A DNA stretch of 49,325 bases. Source: JALZAH01 sp051000755 (GTDB lineage: Bacteria > Actinomycetota > Acidimicrobiia > Acidimicrobiales > Palsa-688). The notes beneath the pieces were generated by a model. The model did not search any database, was not told the DNA's origin, and worked only from the letters and a program-made list of their open reading frames with translations. The DNA lies in contig JBPCNZ010000157.1 in NCBI GenBank assembly GCA_051000755.1, positions 1-49,325 on the forward strand, in the 5' to 3' direction. This document shows positions 39,166 to 47,930 of the stretch, piece by piece. The position numbers and the translations under genes are program-made. Position 1 is the stretch's first letter; each line of letters starts with the position of its first letter.

Positions 39166-40025
39166 GGGTCCTCGTGACCGGCGGGGGCGGCCAACTGGCC
39201 ACCGACCTGATCGAGGTGCTTGCCGGTCGTCCCCAGCACACGGTCGTGGCCCCCGCCCGGGGCTCTCTCGACGTCGCCGATCGGGACGCGGTGCGCGCCG
39301 CCTTCGGCGAGGTGGACCCGGACATGGTGTTCCACACCGCGGCGTTTACAGCCGTCGACGCCTGCGAGTCCGATGCCGACCGGGCGTTCTCCGTCAACGC
39401 CCTCGGGACCCGTCACGTGGCCGAGGCGGCTCGGGGCAACGGCGCCCACGTGGTGTACCTGTCGACCGACTATGTCTTCGACGGGTTCTCCGAACGTCCC
39501 TACACCGAGTGGGACGAGCCCGCCCCCCAGTCGGTCTACGGCCGGTCCAAGCTCGCCGGTGAGCACGAGATGCGGGCTCAGCTACCGGGGGCGACGATCG
39601 TCCGCACGGGGTGGGTGTGCGGGCGCCATGGGACCAACATGGTCAAGACGGTGCTCCGGCTGGTCTCGAGCGGCGCGCCTCTGCGGTTTGTCGACGACCA
39701 GCGGGGCTGCCCCACCTTCAGCGACGATCTGGCCGCAGCCCTCTACGATCTGGCCGCCGCCCGCCGTCCGGGGCTGTTCCACGTGACCAACCAGGGCCCG
39801 ACGACGTGGTATCGATTCGCGACGGATGTCATCGCCGTGGCCGGCGGCGACCCGGCGATCGTCGAACCCATTCGCACCGACGAGCTCGACCCGCCCCGGC
39901 CCGCCCCACGCCCCGCCAACTCGGTCCTCGACAACGCCGTTCTCCGGCTGAGCGGCATCCCTATGCTGGCGGATCACCATGAGCCGCTGGAACGCACCGT
40001 CGAGGCACTTGTTGTCCATCACTGA
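39162..40025 (+). CDS. rmlD: dTDP-4-dehydrorhamnose reductase
   Basis: This 287-residue NADPH-dependent reductase performs the last step of dTDP-L-rhamnose synthesis. The motif TGGGGQLATDL opens the protein. HTAAFTAVDACESD, STDYVFDG with the catalytic Thr, YGRSKLAGE with Tyr-x3-Lys and RTGWVCGRHGTNMVKT follow. GTG 39162 overlaps the rmlB stop. rmlC (3,5-epimerase), needed between RmlB and RmlD, is not in the window. Without it another 6-deoxyhexose would result, so rmlC presumably lies elsewhere. Confidence 0.92.
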   Translation: MRVLVTGGGGQLATDLIEVLAGRPQHTVVAPARGSLDVADRDAVRAAFGEVDPDMVFHTAAFTAVDACESDADRAFSVNALGTRHVAEAARGNGAHVVYLSTDYVFDGFSERPYTEWDEPAPQSVYGRSKLAGEHEMRAQLPGATIVRTGWVCGRHGTNMVKTVLRLVSSGAPLRFVDDQRGCPTFSDDLAAALYDLAAARRPGLFHVTNQGPTTWYRFATDVIAVAGGDPAIVEPIRTDELDPPRPAPRPANSVLDNAVLRLSGIPMLADHHEPLERTVEALVVHH

Positions 40026-40049
40026 CCACGTCCCGAGGAGCGGTGAGCG

Positions 40050-41411
40050 ATGAGCAGGATCGCCATCATCGGTGTTGGCTATGTGGGGCTGACGACCAGC
40101 GCCGCCTTGGCTCACCTCGGCCACCAGGTGGTGGCCGCCGACATCGACGGGGCCAAGATCGACCTGTTGGCCTCGGGGTCCATCCCCATCGTCGAGACCG
40201 GGCTGTTGGAGATGGTCACCGAGCAGCGCCAGGCCGGACGCCTGACCTTTGCGCCCATGGCCGGCGACGTGGTGGCGGACGCTGAGTTCACCTTCCTGTG
40301 CGTGCCCACCCCCCAGTCGGCGGACGGGTCCGCCGACCTGACCTACGTGACCGAGGCTGCCCGCCAGGTCGGCCCCCACCTGCAGACGGGAGCGGTCGTG
40401 GTCAACAAGTCGACCGTCCCCGTCGGCTCGGTCGACATTGTCAGCACCGTCCTCGGACGCCCGGATGTGTCGGTGGTCTCGAACCCTGAGTTCCTCCGTG
40501 AGGGTCGCGCCGTGTACGACTGCCTGAACCCGGACCGCATCGTCATTGGGTCGGCCGACCGTATCGTCGGCCGCCGGGTGGCAGCGCTCTACGACGGCCT
40601 CGACGCCCCGGTGGTGCTCACCGACCCGGCCTCGGCAGAGACGGTCAAGTACGCGTGCAACGCCTTCCTGGCCACCAAGGTGTCGTTCATCAACGAGGTG
40701 GCCAACCTGTGCCAGGCCGTGGGGGCCGACGTCGGTGACGTGGTGGTCGGCATGGGCCTGGACCGACGCATCGGCGCCGATCACCTCAAGCCGGGACCCG
40801 GTTGGGGAGGATCCTGCTTCCCCAAGGACACCAACGCCCTGGTCCGCATCGCCGCCGACCACGGCTACGATTTCGCTCTGGTCCGGGGGGCGATCGTCGC
40901 CAACGAGGCCCAGTTCGCCCGGGTCGCCGACCGGGTGGCGGCCGTGTCCGGTGGTGACCTCGACGGCGTCCAGGTCGCGGTGTGGGGCCTCACCTTCAAG
41001 GCCGGTACCGATGACCTGCGGGACTCGCCATCCCTGTCGGTCATTGCCCACCTTCGCAACCGCGGCGCCCGGGTGATCGCCTACGACCCGACCCAACCGG
41101 ATCCCGGCCATGAGTTGCTCGCCCCCCTCGGCGTCGAGGTCGTCGCCGACCTCTACGCGGCCTGCGAAGGCTCCGAGTGCGTCGTCGTCCTGACCGAATG
41201 GCCGGAGTTCGCGATGGCCGACTTCACCCGGGTGGCATCGGTCCTGGGCGCACCCATCGGGGCCACGGCCCCGCTGCGATCGGGGCTCGATCTCTCCGAG
41301 CGCGATCAGCGCCGCGCCGGCCGTCCGGCCATCATCGACGCCCGCAACCTGCTGGACTCCGCCGCGGTAACCACCGCCGGCTGTCGCTACGAGGGCATCG
41401 GGCGGCGCTGA
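40050..41411 (+). CDS. ugd: UDP-glucose 6-dehydrogenase
   Basis: The 453-residue enzyme oxidises UDP-glucose twice to UDP-glucuronate. It has IGVGYVGLTTSAALAHLGH at the N-terminus, CVPTPQSADGSADLTYV and NPEFLREGRAVYD. EVANLCQAVGADV and the catalytic Cys256 in GPGWGGSCFPKDT follow. The C-terminal domain has GLTFKAGTDDLRDSPS. A good ribosome site (GAGGAG) precedes the ATG. The next gene is a UDP-xylose synthase, which uses its product. A UDP-mannose or GDP-mannose dehydrogenase role is less likely. Confidence 0.92.
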   Translation: MSRIAIIGVGYVGLTTSAALAHLGHQVVAADIDGAKIDLLASGSIPIVETGLLEMVTEQRQAGRLTFAPMAGDVVADAEFTFLCVPTPQSADGSADLTYVTEAARQVGPHLQTGAVVVNKSTVPVGSVDIVSTVLGRPDVSVVSNPEFLREGRAVYDCLNPDRIVIGSADRIVGRRVAALYDGLDAPVVLTDPASAETVKYACNAFLATKVSFINEVANLCQAVGADVGDVVVGMGLDRRIGADHLKPGPGWGGSCFPKDTNALVRIAADHGYDFALVRGAIVANEAQFARVADRVAAVSGGDLDGVQVAVWGLTFKAGTDDLRDSPSLSVIAHLRNRGARVIAYDPTQPDPGHELLAPLGVEVVADLYAACEGSECVVVLTEWPEFAMADFTRVASVLGAPIGATAPLRSGLDLSERDQRRAGRPAIIDARNLLDSAAVTTAGCRYEGIGRR

Positions 41412-41473
41412 GTGATCACGCCAGAGCATCCTCACCGTCACCTGGCGCCCCAGGTGCTCGGGTGGGGGCGCTG

Positions 41474-42439
41474 ATGAGGGTCGTGGTCGCCGGTGGTGCC
41501 GGCTTCATCGGGGTCAGCCTGTGCTTGCGCTTGTTGGCTCGCGGCGACCAGGTGGTGTGCGTGGACAACCTCGTCACCGGTTCCCGCGCCCATGTGACCG
41601 CCCTGGCGACGCACCCCGGGTTCACCTGGATCGGCGCCGACATCTCCAAGGGGGTGCCCGTCGGTGGGGCGATCGATGCCATCTACAACCTGGCCTGCCC
41701 TGCTTCGCCCGCCGACTTCGGGCCTCTGGCCATGGAGATCCTGGCCGTGGGCAGCTCCGGGTTGCGGAACCTGGCCGAGCTGGCCCGGGAGTACGGGGCC
41801 CGACTCTTGCATGCCTCCACCAGCGAGGTGTACGGCGATCCGCTGGTGCACCCCCAGCCCGAGACGTACTGGGGGAACGTCAACCCGATCGGGCCCCGGT
41901 CCGTCTACGACGAGGCCAAGCGCTTCGGCGAGGCCATGGTCAGCGCCTACCGGCGGGCCGGTCTCGACACCCGCCTGGTGCGGATCTTCAACACCTACGG
42001 GCCGGGCATGCGACCCGATGACGGCCGGGTGGTGTCCACGTTCGTGCGCCAGGCCCTCGCCGGCGAGCCGATGACCATCCAGGGCTCCGGTGACCAGACC
42101 CGCAGCCTGTGCTTCGTCGAGGACCTCGTCGACGGCCTGATAGGCCTGATGGAGAGCGACCTCGCCGGTCCCGTCAACCTCGGAAGTGACGACGAGCGGA
42201 CAGTGCGGGAGATAGCAGAGCTCATCCAGCAGCTGACCGGCAGCTCCTCGCCGATCGTCACCATCGCCGCCCTCCCCGACGACCCCACCCAGCGCCGGCC
42301 GGATCTCACCTTGGCCCGTTCCCACCTGGGATGGCAGCCGTCGACGTCACTGCCGGACGGGCTGGCCAAGACCATCGAGTGGTTCGCGTCGCTCCGCGCC
42401 AACCCGCCCGAGCCACCCTCTGTCGAGCCGGGAGCGTGA
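41474..42439 (+). CDS. UDP-glucuronate decarboxylase (UDP-xylose synthase)
   Basis: This 321-residue short-chain dehydrogenase decarboxylates UDP-glucuronate to UDP-xylose. Diagnostic features are AGGAGFIGVSLC, NLACPASPADF, the active-site ASTSEVYGDPLVHPQPE, WGNVNPIGPRSVYDEAKRFGEA (Tyr145, Lys149) and RIFNTYGPGMRPDDGRVVSTF. These are hallmarks of UXS proteins rather than of epimerases. It follows ugd by 62 bases and overlaps the next glycosyltransferase (GTGA). The pair supplies UDP-glucuronate and UDP-xylose for a cell-surface polymer. Confidence 0.9.
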   Translation: MRVVVAGGAGFIGVSLCLRLLARGDQVVCVDNLVTGSRAHVTALATHPGFTWIGADISKGVPVGGAIDAIYNLACPASPADFGPLAMEILAVGSSGLRNLAELAREYGARLLHASTSEVYGDPLVHPQPETYWGNVNPIGPRSVYDEAKRFGEAMVSAYRRAGLDTRLVRIFNTYGPGMRPDDGRVVSTFVRQALAGEPMTIQGSGDQTRSLCFVEDLVDGLIGLMESDLAGPVNLGSDDERTVREIAELIQQLTGSSSPIVTIAALPDDPTQRRPDLTLARSHLGWQPSTSLPDGLAKTIEWFASLRANPPEPPSVEPGA

Positions 42440-43359
42440 ATGGGGCCGAGCCGCAGGGGAACGGGGTCGCTCCTGATCCTCTCGATGTGCGGGCGGTCGT
42501 CGTCAACTTCAACGCCGGCGACGCCCTGATCGACTGTGTGGCCAGCCTCGAGGCGGCCGGCGTGACCGACATCGTCGTGGTGGACAATGCCTCCTCCGAC
42601 GGGTCCCAGCGGCTGCTGGCCGAACGCCACCCCCGGGTGGCGTGGGTGGACGCCGGCGGCAACCTCGGCTACGGGCGGGCCGCCAACCTGGGAGCGGATC
42701 GCTCCTCCTCCGACGTGCTGGTGTGCAACCCCGACCTCGTCGTCACTCCCGACGCGGTGCGGCGCCTGGCGGACCGCCTGGGATCCGACGCCCATCTGGG
42801 GGTCGTCGGGCCTCGCCTACGCAACAGCGATGGGACCATCTACCCCTCAGCCCGGACGTTCCCAGCTCTGACCGACGCCATCGGTCACGGTCTGCTCGGC
42901 CTGGTGGCCCCCAACAACCCCTTCACCCGCCGCTACCGCATCCTCGACTGGGACCATCACGACGCCCGCCGGGTCGACTGGGTGTCCGGCGCCTGCCTCC
43001 TCGTGAGGCGCCGGACCTGGGACGACATCGGTGGCTTCGATCCCACCTACTTCATGTACCTCGAGGATGTCGACCTGTGCTGGCGGGCCCACCGTTCCGG
43101 CTGGGACGTGATCTACGAGCCGGCGGCCGAGGTGACCCACGCCCAGGGCCTCTCGACCCGGCTCCATCCCTACCGGATGCTCGCCCTTCACCACTGGTCC
43201 ATGTGGCGTTTCGCCCGGCGGTCGACGGTCGGGGCCCGGCGGGCCCTCCTCCCGGTCGTGGCCGTCGGTCTGGCCGCCCGGCTCGGGGTGGCTGGACTCC
43301 GCCACCGGGCCGGAGGTCAGAAGGCCGAGGTTCCCGCCCGGTCCGAACCGGACCGCTAA
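42436..43359 (+). CDS. wbbL: GT2 glycosyltransferase, WbbL-like rhamnosyltransferase
   Basis: The 307-residue GT-A enzyme has VVVNFNAGDALIDCV, VVDNASSDGSQ, GGNLGYGRAANLG and the DxD-equivalent CNPDLVV. DGTIYPSARTFP, VSGACLLVRR and GGFDPTYFMYLEDVDLCWRAHRSGWD follow. The YPSAR, SGACLLVRR and FMYLEDVDL blocks match, from memory, the mycobacterial WbbL. That enzyme transfers rhamnose to decaprenyl-PP-GlcNAc, starting the arabinogalactan linker. Clustering with rmlABD supports a rhamnosyl donor. GTG 42436 overlaps the upstream stop. The acceptor is inferred. Confidence 0.82.
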   Translation: MNGAEPQGNGVAPDPLDVRAVVVNFNAGDALIDCVASLEAAGVTDIVVVDNASSDGSQRLLAERHPRVAWVDAGGNLGYGRAANLGADRSSSDVLVCNPDLVVTPDAVRRLADRLGSDAHLGVVGPRLRNSDGTIYPSARTFPALTDAIGHGLLGLVAPNNPFTRRYRILDWDHHDARRVDWVSGACLLVRRRTWDDIGGFDPTYFMYLEDVDLCWRAHRSGWDVIYEPAAEVTHAQGLSTRLHPYRMLALHHWSMWRFARRSTVGARRALLPVVAVGLAARLGVAGLRHRAGGQKAEVPARSEPDR

Positions 43360-43381
43360 TGCGGTTACCCTGAGCGACGAT

Positions 43382-44221
43382 ATGGGCAAGGCTTCGTCCA
43401 ACAAGAAGGTGGCCCGTGCCGCCGGCACCGGTGGCGGTCGTACAGCAGGCGGTCGCATCGCCTGGCCGTACTACGGCGTGCTGGCCCTGGTGGCGGTGCT
43501 CGGCATCGCCGGGACGGTCGTCAGCCGCGACGGCTACCACGCCCGGATCAACGCCAACGGCGGGGCCCCCCCGAAGGTGGGCACCACTTGGAACGAGGGC
43601 TACGCCGTCTACGCGTGCGGGAAGTTCGTGCCCAACATCAAGCTGAGCAAGGATCCGAGTGGTATCACGACGCAGGGGGACGGGATCATCCACATCCACC
43701 CCACGACCAAGTCCGCAGCCGGAAAGAACGCCACCCTCGGCAAGTTCGCCTCCTCGGTGGGTATGAAGCTCAACGCCGGCGAGTTGCAGGTGCCCGGCGG
43801 CAAGCTCTACCGGGACGGCAACCAGTGCAACGGGAAGACCGCGAGCGTGTACGTGAAGCAGTTCGCGTTCATCGGCTCCACATCGGGCCAGGTCCAGACC
43901 ACCGATCCCCGCAACGTCATGCTCCAGGACCAGGCTCTGGTGACCATCGCCTTCGTGCCCAGCGGCCAGCAGGCGTCCATCCCGGCCCCGCCGCAGGCGG
44001 TGCAGACGGCCCTGCAGAAGCTGGCGCCCGCCCCCGCGCCGTCCACCTCGACGCCGGCGCCCACGGCTCCGGGGGCGGCCCCGTCGACCACCGCCCCGGC
44101 TCCGGGCGCCACCCCGTCGACCACCGCTCCGGCGACAACTGCTCCCGCCCCGGCGACGACCGCCCCGGCCCCGGGCCCACCGACGACCGCGCCGGCGTCG
44201 CCACCGTCGAGCGCCCCGTGA
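43382..44221 (+). CDS. Conserved membrane-anchored protein of unknown function
   Basis: The 279-residue protein has a basic N-terminus, one membrane segment (YYGVLALVAVLGIAGTVV, about 30-47) and an outside domain. That domain contains WNEGYAVYACGKFVPNI, the His-rich motif DGIIHIHP, GKNATLGKF and a second Cys in DGNQCNGK. A final tail of about 75 residues is almost entirely Pro, Ala, Thr and Ser and probably spans the cell wall. I recall similar unnamed proteins in Acidimicrobiia and related actinobacteria but no function. The His motif may bind metal. TACCCT (43366-43371) lies 10 bases before the ATG, and the stop overlaps the next gene (GTGA). Confidence 0.75.
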   Translation: MGKASSNKKVARAAGTGGGRTAGGRIAWPYYGVLALVAVLGIAGTVVSRDGYHARINANGGAPPKVGTTWNEGYAVYACGKFVPNIKLSKDPSGITTQGDGIIHIHPTTKSAAGKNATLGKFASSVGMKLNAGELQVPGGKLYRDGNQCNGKTASVYVKQFAFIGSTSGQVQTTDPRNVMLQDQALVTIAFVPSGQQASIPAPPQAVQTALQKLAPAPAPSTSTPAPTAPGAAPSTTAPAPGATPSTTAPATTAPAPATTAPAPGPPTTAPASPPSSAP

Positions 44222-45225
44222 GGGCCGTGGTCCTGGTCGGGGGGCAAGGGACACGGCTCCGGCCCCTGACCCTGACCAGGCCGAAGCAGATGCTCCCGGT
44301 CGCCGGGCAGCCCATGATCGAACGGGTCCTGGACCATCTCCGGGCCCACGGCATCAGCGACGTGGTGCTCTCTCTCGGCTACCGGCCCGATGCTTTCCTC
44401 TCCGCCTACCCCGACGGCACCTGCGCCGGCGTGGGCCTGCACTATGCCGTCGAGGACCACCCTCTCGACACCGCCGGGGGCATCGCCTTCGCCGCCCGGC
44501 AGGCCGGGATCGACGAGCCGTTCGTGGTCGTCAACGGCGACGTTTTAACCGACCTCGACGTCGCCGCTCTGATCAAGCTCCACCAGGCACGGGGCGCAGA
44601 GGCGACCATCGCCCTGACCCCGGTCGCCGACCCGTCGGCGTTCGGCGTGGTTCCCACCGACGACTCCGACCGGGTCACCGCCTTCATCGAGAAGCCGCCT
44701 CGGGGTGAGGCGCCGACCAACCTGATCAATGCCGGCACCTACGTGCTCGACCCCTCTGTGCTCGATCTGATCGAGCCTGATCGCAAGACGTCCATCGAGC
44801 GGGAGATCTTCCCCGCCCTGGTCGAGCGGCGCACCCTCTTCGCCATGGCGTCTGATGTCGAGTGGATCGACGCCGGAACACCGGAGACCTACCGCCAGGC
44901 CAACCTGTCGTGGGCCGTCCGATGCGGCGGCGGCATCCACCCGAACGCCTCCCTGGCGGCCGAGGCCCAGGTCGATGACAGCGTCATCGGGGCTGGCTCG
45001 GTCATCGCCGGGGCTGCCGTCGTCACCGGTTCGGTGCTCCTCGACGGGGTCCGCATCGGGCCTGGCGCCACCGTCACGGACGCGGTGATCGGCTACCGCA
45101 GCACCATCGGCGCTGGCGCCAGGGTCGGGGCTGGGGTGGTTCTGGGCGACGACGCCGTCATCGCTGACGGCACCAGGCTGGCGGCGGGACAGGACCCCGG
45201 GGGCCCGATCCAGCCACCTCGGTGA
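44218..45225 (+). CDS. Mannose-1-phosphate guanylyltransferase-like sugar nucleotidyltransferase
   Basis: The 335-residue enzyme has the pyrophosphorylase signature LVGGQGTRLRPLTLTRPKQMLPVAGQP, DTAGGIAFA, VVNGDVLTDLD and the phospho-sugar motif FIEKPPRGE. It also has VEWIDAGTPETY and a C-terminal left-handed beta-helix (about 235-335). It resembles mycobacterial ManB (Rv3264c), which makes GDP-mannose. Glucose-1-phosphate specificity is the main alternative. GTG 44218 overlaps the anchored protein stop and its own stop overlaps the epimerase start, so the three are coupled. In M. tuberculosis the homologue is also close to wbbL, rmlD and the F420 genes. Confidence 0.85.
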   Translation: MRAVVLVGGQGTRLRPLTLTRPKQMLPVAGQPMIERVLDHLRAHGISDVVLSLGYRPDAFLSAYPDGTCAGVGLHYAVEDHPLDTAGGIAFAARQAGIDEPFVVVNGDVLTDLDVAALIKLHQARGAEATIALTPVADPSAFGVVPTDDSDRVTAFIEKPPRGEAPTNLINAGTYVLDPSVLDLIEPDRKTSIEREIFPALVERRTLFAMASDVEWIDAGTPETYRQANLSWAVRCGGGIHPNASLAAEAQVDDSVIGAGSVIAGAAVVTGSVLLDGVRIGPGATVTDAVIGYRSTIGAGARVGAGVVLGDDAVIADGTRLAAGQDPGGPIQPPR

Positions 45226-46172
45226 GAGCGTTCGTGACCGGGGGGGCCGGGTTCATCGGCTCGAACCTGGTGGAGCGCCTCCTCGCCGAAGGCCACGCCG
45301 TCGACGTGGTCGACAACCTCTCGACCGGCTCTCTCGCCAACCTGGCCGACGCCCGCCGCAACCCCGACCACGAGTTCAGCTTCCAGCGCCTTGACATCGC
45401 GTCCTCGGCCATGGCCGAGATCATGGCCCGGCGCAGGCCGGAGGTCGTTTACCATCTGGCCGCGAGGGGAGGCGCGGCGGCGTCGGTGAACGAACCGATC
45501 CTCGACGCCGAAGTCAACGTCCTCGGCTCCCTGCGGGTGCTCGAGGGGGCCCGGCAGGCAGGCGCCCGCAAGGTGGTGTTCGCCACCAGCGGTGTGGCCA
45601 TCTACGGGGAAGCGGGTCCCGGGGGCCTGCCGGTCAAGGAATCGGCCGGCCACCGGCCCCTGTCCCCCCACGGGGTGGCGAAGAGCAGCGTCGCCGGTTA
45701 TCTGGCCACCTACCGCGAGCTGCACGACCTGGAGTACACCGCCCTGGCCCTGGCCAGCGTGTACGGGCCCGGCCAGTCACCGGCGTCCGCCAGCGGGGTG
45801 GTCGCCATCCTGGCCGGGGACCTGGTCGCCGGTCGGCCGGGCACCATCCACGGCGACGGCTCCCAGACCCGCGACTTCGTCTACGTCGACGATGTGATCG
45901 ACGCTCTGGCCCGGGCCGCGGAGCGGGGGAGCGGCTTGACGTTGAACATCGGCACGGGCGTAGAGACGAGCATCCGGTCACTGCACGCCCTGGTGGCGGC
46001 CGTGGCCGGCGTCAGCGCTACGCCCGCCTACGGGCCGGCCCGGCCAGGTGAGGTCAAGCGGTCCAGCCTCAACCCCAGCCGGGCTGCCATCCATCTGGGC
46101 TGGAAGCCGTGGACGACCCTCGACGCCGGCGTGGCTGCCACCGTCGACTGGGTGCGCACCGCCGGGCCCTGA
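45222..46172 (+). CDS. NAD-dependent epimerase/dehydratase with His in place of the catalytic Tyr
   Basis: The 316-residue GalE-like protein has TGGAGFIGSNLVERLL, DNLSTGSLANLAD, HLAARGGAAASVNEP and FATSGVAIYGE. YGPGQSPASASGVVAIL and DGSQTRDFVYVDDVIDAL follow. The expected Tyr-x3-Lys reads His150-Gly-Val-Ala-Lys154 (codon CAC at 45669-45671), one base from Tyr. The fold and NAD site look intact, so the protein is either a mechanistic variant, a non-catalytic partner, or affected by a sequence error. If active, UDP-glucose or UDP-glucuronate 4-epimerisation is the first guess. It is the last gene of the plus-strand cluster and converges with cofE. Confidence 0.85.
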   Translation: MRAFVTGGAGFIGSNLVERLLAEGHAVDVVDNLSTGSLANLADARRNPDHEFSFQRLDIASSAMAEIMARRRPEVVYHLAARGGAAASVNEPILDAEVNVLGSLRVLEGARQAGARKVVFATSGVAIYGEAGPGGLPVKESAGHRPLSPHGVAKSSVAGYLATYRELHDLEYTALALASVYGPGQSPASASGVVAILAGDLVAGRPGTIHGDGSQTRDFVYVDDVIDALARAAERGSGLTLNIGTGVETSIRSLHALVAAVAGVSATPAYGPARPGEVKRSSLNPSRAAIHLGWKPWTTLDAGVAATVDWVRTAGP

Positions 46173-46269
46173 GGGTTTCGGTCACCGACCGTCCTCCAAG
46201 AGACGTCCGGTCCCGTCACGACGTCGGGGTGCCGTCAGGTCGGGGCGCCGTTATGAACCGAACGAGCCG

Positions 46270-46959
46270 TCAGCGGAAGAGGTCCTCGTTGTAGGGCCGG
46301 ACGATCTCGTCGTGGACGCTCGACTCCCGCAACCAGGACGGGTCCACGCCCCTCACGATGGCCACCGGCACCCCCCGCGACTTGCCCATGACCAACTCGG
46401 CCGCCCCGGCCAGCTCGTCGGCCACGCACACCTCGGTGACGGCCAACTCCCGGCCCAGGGCGTCGGTGGTGCCTCGCAGATCGACGACGGCGGCCACGCC
46501 GGCGGTGCCGATGGCGACATCGGTGACCCCGCGCCGCCACGTTCGCCCGAACGTGTCGGAGACGATCACTCCGACGGAGACGCCCATGCGGCCGCGTAGT
46601 CCGTCGCGGATCCGGCGGGCCGACCGGTCCGAGTCCACCGGCAACAGGGCCGCGAATCCCTCTTCGACGTTGGAGAGGTCGATGCCGGCGTTGGCGCAGA
46701 CGAAGCCGTGGCGGGTCTCGGTCATGGTCAGCTCGCCCCGGCGACGCAGGATCCGCACCGATTCGCCGGCGACAAGCCGGCGGTGGGCAGCCGGGTCCGC
46801 CGGGTCGATGGCCACCAGGCGGCCCTCGGCCTTGGAGACGATCTTCTGGGTGACGACGACGACATCGCCGGGCGCCACCGCCGCATGCTCGCCGATCACG
46901 ACGGCCAGATCGTCGCCGGGACGGATCTCGGGGATGCCCTCGACCGCGATGAGCTCCAT
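46270..46959 (-). CDS. cofE: Coenzyme F420-0:L-glutamate ligase, single domain
   Basis: The 229-residue ligase adds glutamates to F420-0 with GTP. It begins ELIAVEGIPEIRPGDDLAVVI. Further motifs are VVVVTQKIVSKAEGR, NAGIDLSNVEEGFAALLPVDSDRSA, VGVIVSDTFGRTWRRGVTDVAIG and GRELAVTEVCVADELAGAAELVMGK. Only the CofE part is present. The nitroreductase-like C-terminal half that mycobacterial FbiB carries is missing. It starts 2 bases after cofD, so the two form one operon. Confidence 0.92.
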   Translation of the reverse strand: MELIAVEGIPEIRPGDDLAVVIGEHAAVAPGDVVVVTQKIVSKAEGRLVAIDPADPAAHRRLVAGESVRILRRRGELTMTETRHGFVCANAGIDLSNVEEGFAALLPVDSDRSARRIRDGLRGRMGVSVGVIVSDTFGRTWRRGVTDVAIGTAGVAAVVDLRGTTDALGRELAVTEVCVADELAGAAELVMGKSRGVPVAIVRGVDPSWLRESSVHDEIVRPYNEDLFR

Positions 46960-46961
46960 CG

Positions 46962-47924
46962 TCAGTGGCCCGGTACGGCCGACGGGGTACCGGGCCGAGC
47001 GGAGAGCACGGCCCGGGCCAGGTTCGCCGCCTCCGCCGGTCCCGTCATGATCGTGGAGGTCACGACGCAGGTCATGCCTGCGTCTTCCACGGCGTCGGCC
47101 AGGCCCGCATCGGCGGTGTCGACGACTAGCACCGCGGCGTAGGGAGCCCACATGCGGGCCACACCCACCACCGACGGCTCGTGGCCCAACTCGGCCAGAA
47201 TGCGGTCAGCGGGTCCCTTGAGGGCCCGCCCGGCAATGATGGGTGATACGGCGATCACGTCGGCGCGGCGGTCTGCGACGGCCTCGCCGATTCCGGGGGT
47301 GGTCAGCACCGGTCCGATGGACAGCACCGGGTTGGAAGGACAGATGACCAGCCGCTCGGCCGATGCGATGGCGGCGAGGACCTCGGGTCCAGGTTCGGCG
47401 TGATCCAGGCCGGCCAGCCGGATGGCCGACACCTCGACATCGTGGTGACGGCCGACGAAGTACTCCTGAAAGCCGATCTCCTCGCCGGTCGCGGCCAGCA
47501 CCACCCGGGTCGCCACGGGCTGGTCGGACATGGGCAGCACCCGAATCGGCAGTTGCCAGCGGTCGGTGATCTCGGCGGTCACCTCGCTCAGCGACGCCCC
47601 TTCTCCCAACCGGGCGGTGCGGTACAGGTGGGTGCCCAGGTCCCGGTCGCCGAGCCCGAACCACGCCAACCGGCCCCCGTCGTAGGCCTGCAGCTCGGTG
47701 AGTGCCTGCCACGTCTCGCCGGCCAGGCCCCACCCGGTGTCGGGATTGATGGCCCCGGCCAGGGTGTAGGTGACCGTGTCCAGATCGGGGCTGATGTGCA
47801 GGCCGTGGAGGACGGTGTCGTCGCCGGTGTTGACCACCGCGGTGATGGTCTCCTCGCCGGCGACGGCCACCAGCCCCCGCAGCATGCGGGCGGCGCCGAC
47901 GCCGCCGGCCAATGCGAGGATCAC
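46962..47924 (-). CDS. cofD: 2-phospho-L-lactate / phosphoenolpyruvate transferase of F420 synthesis
   Basis: The 320-residue enzyme (CofD/FbiA) joins the deazaflavin Fo to a phosphoenolpyruvate- or phospholactate-derived unit to make (dehydro-)F420-0. It opens with LALAGGVGAARML, followed by NTGDDTVLHGLHISPDLDTVTYTL, GLGDRDLGTHLYRT, CPSNPVLSIGPVL and SPIIAGRALKGPADR. GTG 47924 was chosen because it puts the GGVG motif at the family position. TACCGT also ends 6 bases upstream (leaderless); ATG 47951 is the alternative, adding nine residues. cofC and the Fo synthase are not in the window. Confidence 0.9.
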   Translation of the reverse strand: MILALAGGVGAARMLRGLVAVAGEETITAVVNTGDDTVLHGLHISPDLDTVTYTLAGAINPDTGWGLAGETWQALTELQAYDGGRLAWFGLGDRDLGTHLYRTARLGEGASLSEVTAEITDRWQLPIRVLPMSDQPVATRVVLAATGEEIGFQEYFVGRHHDVEVSAIRLAGLDHAEPGPEVLAAIASAERLVICPSNPVLSIGPVLTTPGIGEAVADRRADVIAVSPIIAGRALKGPADRILAELGHEPSVVGVARMWAPYAAVLVVDTADAGLADAVEDAGMTCVVTSTIMTGPAEAANLARAVLSARPGTPSAVPGH

Positions 47925-47930
47925 CGGGCC

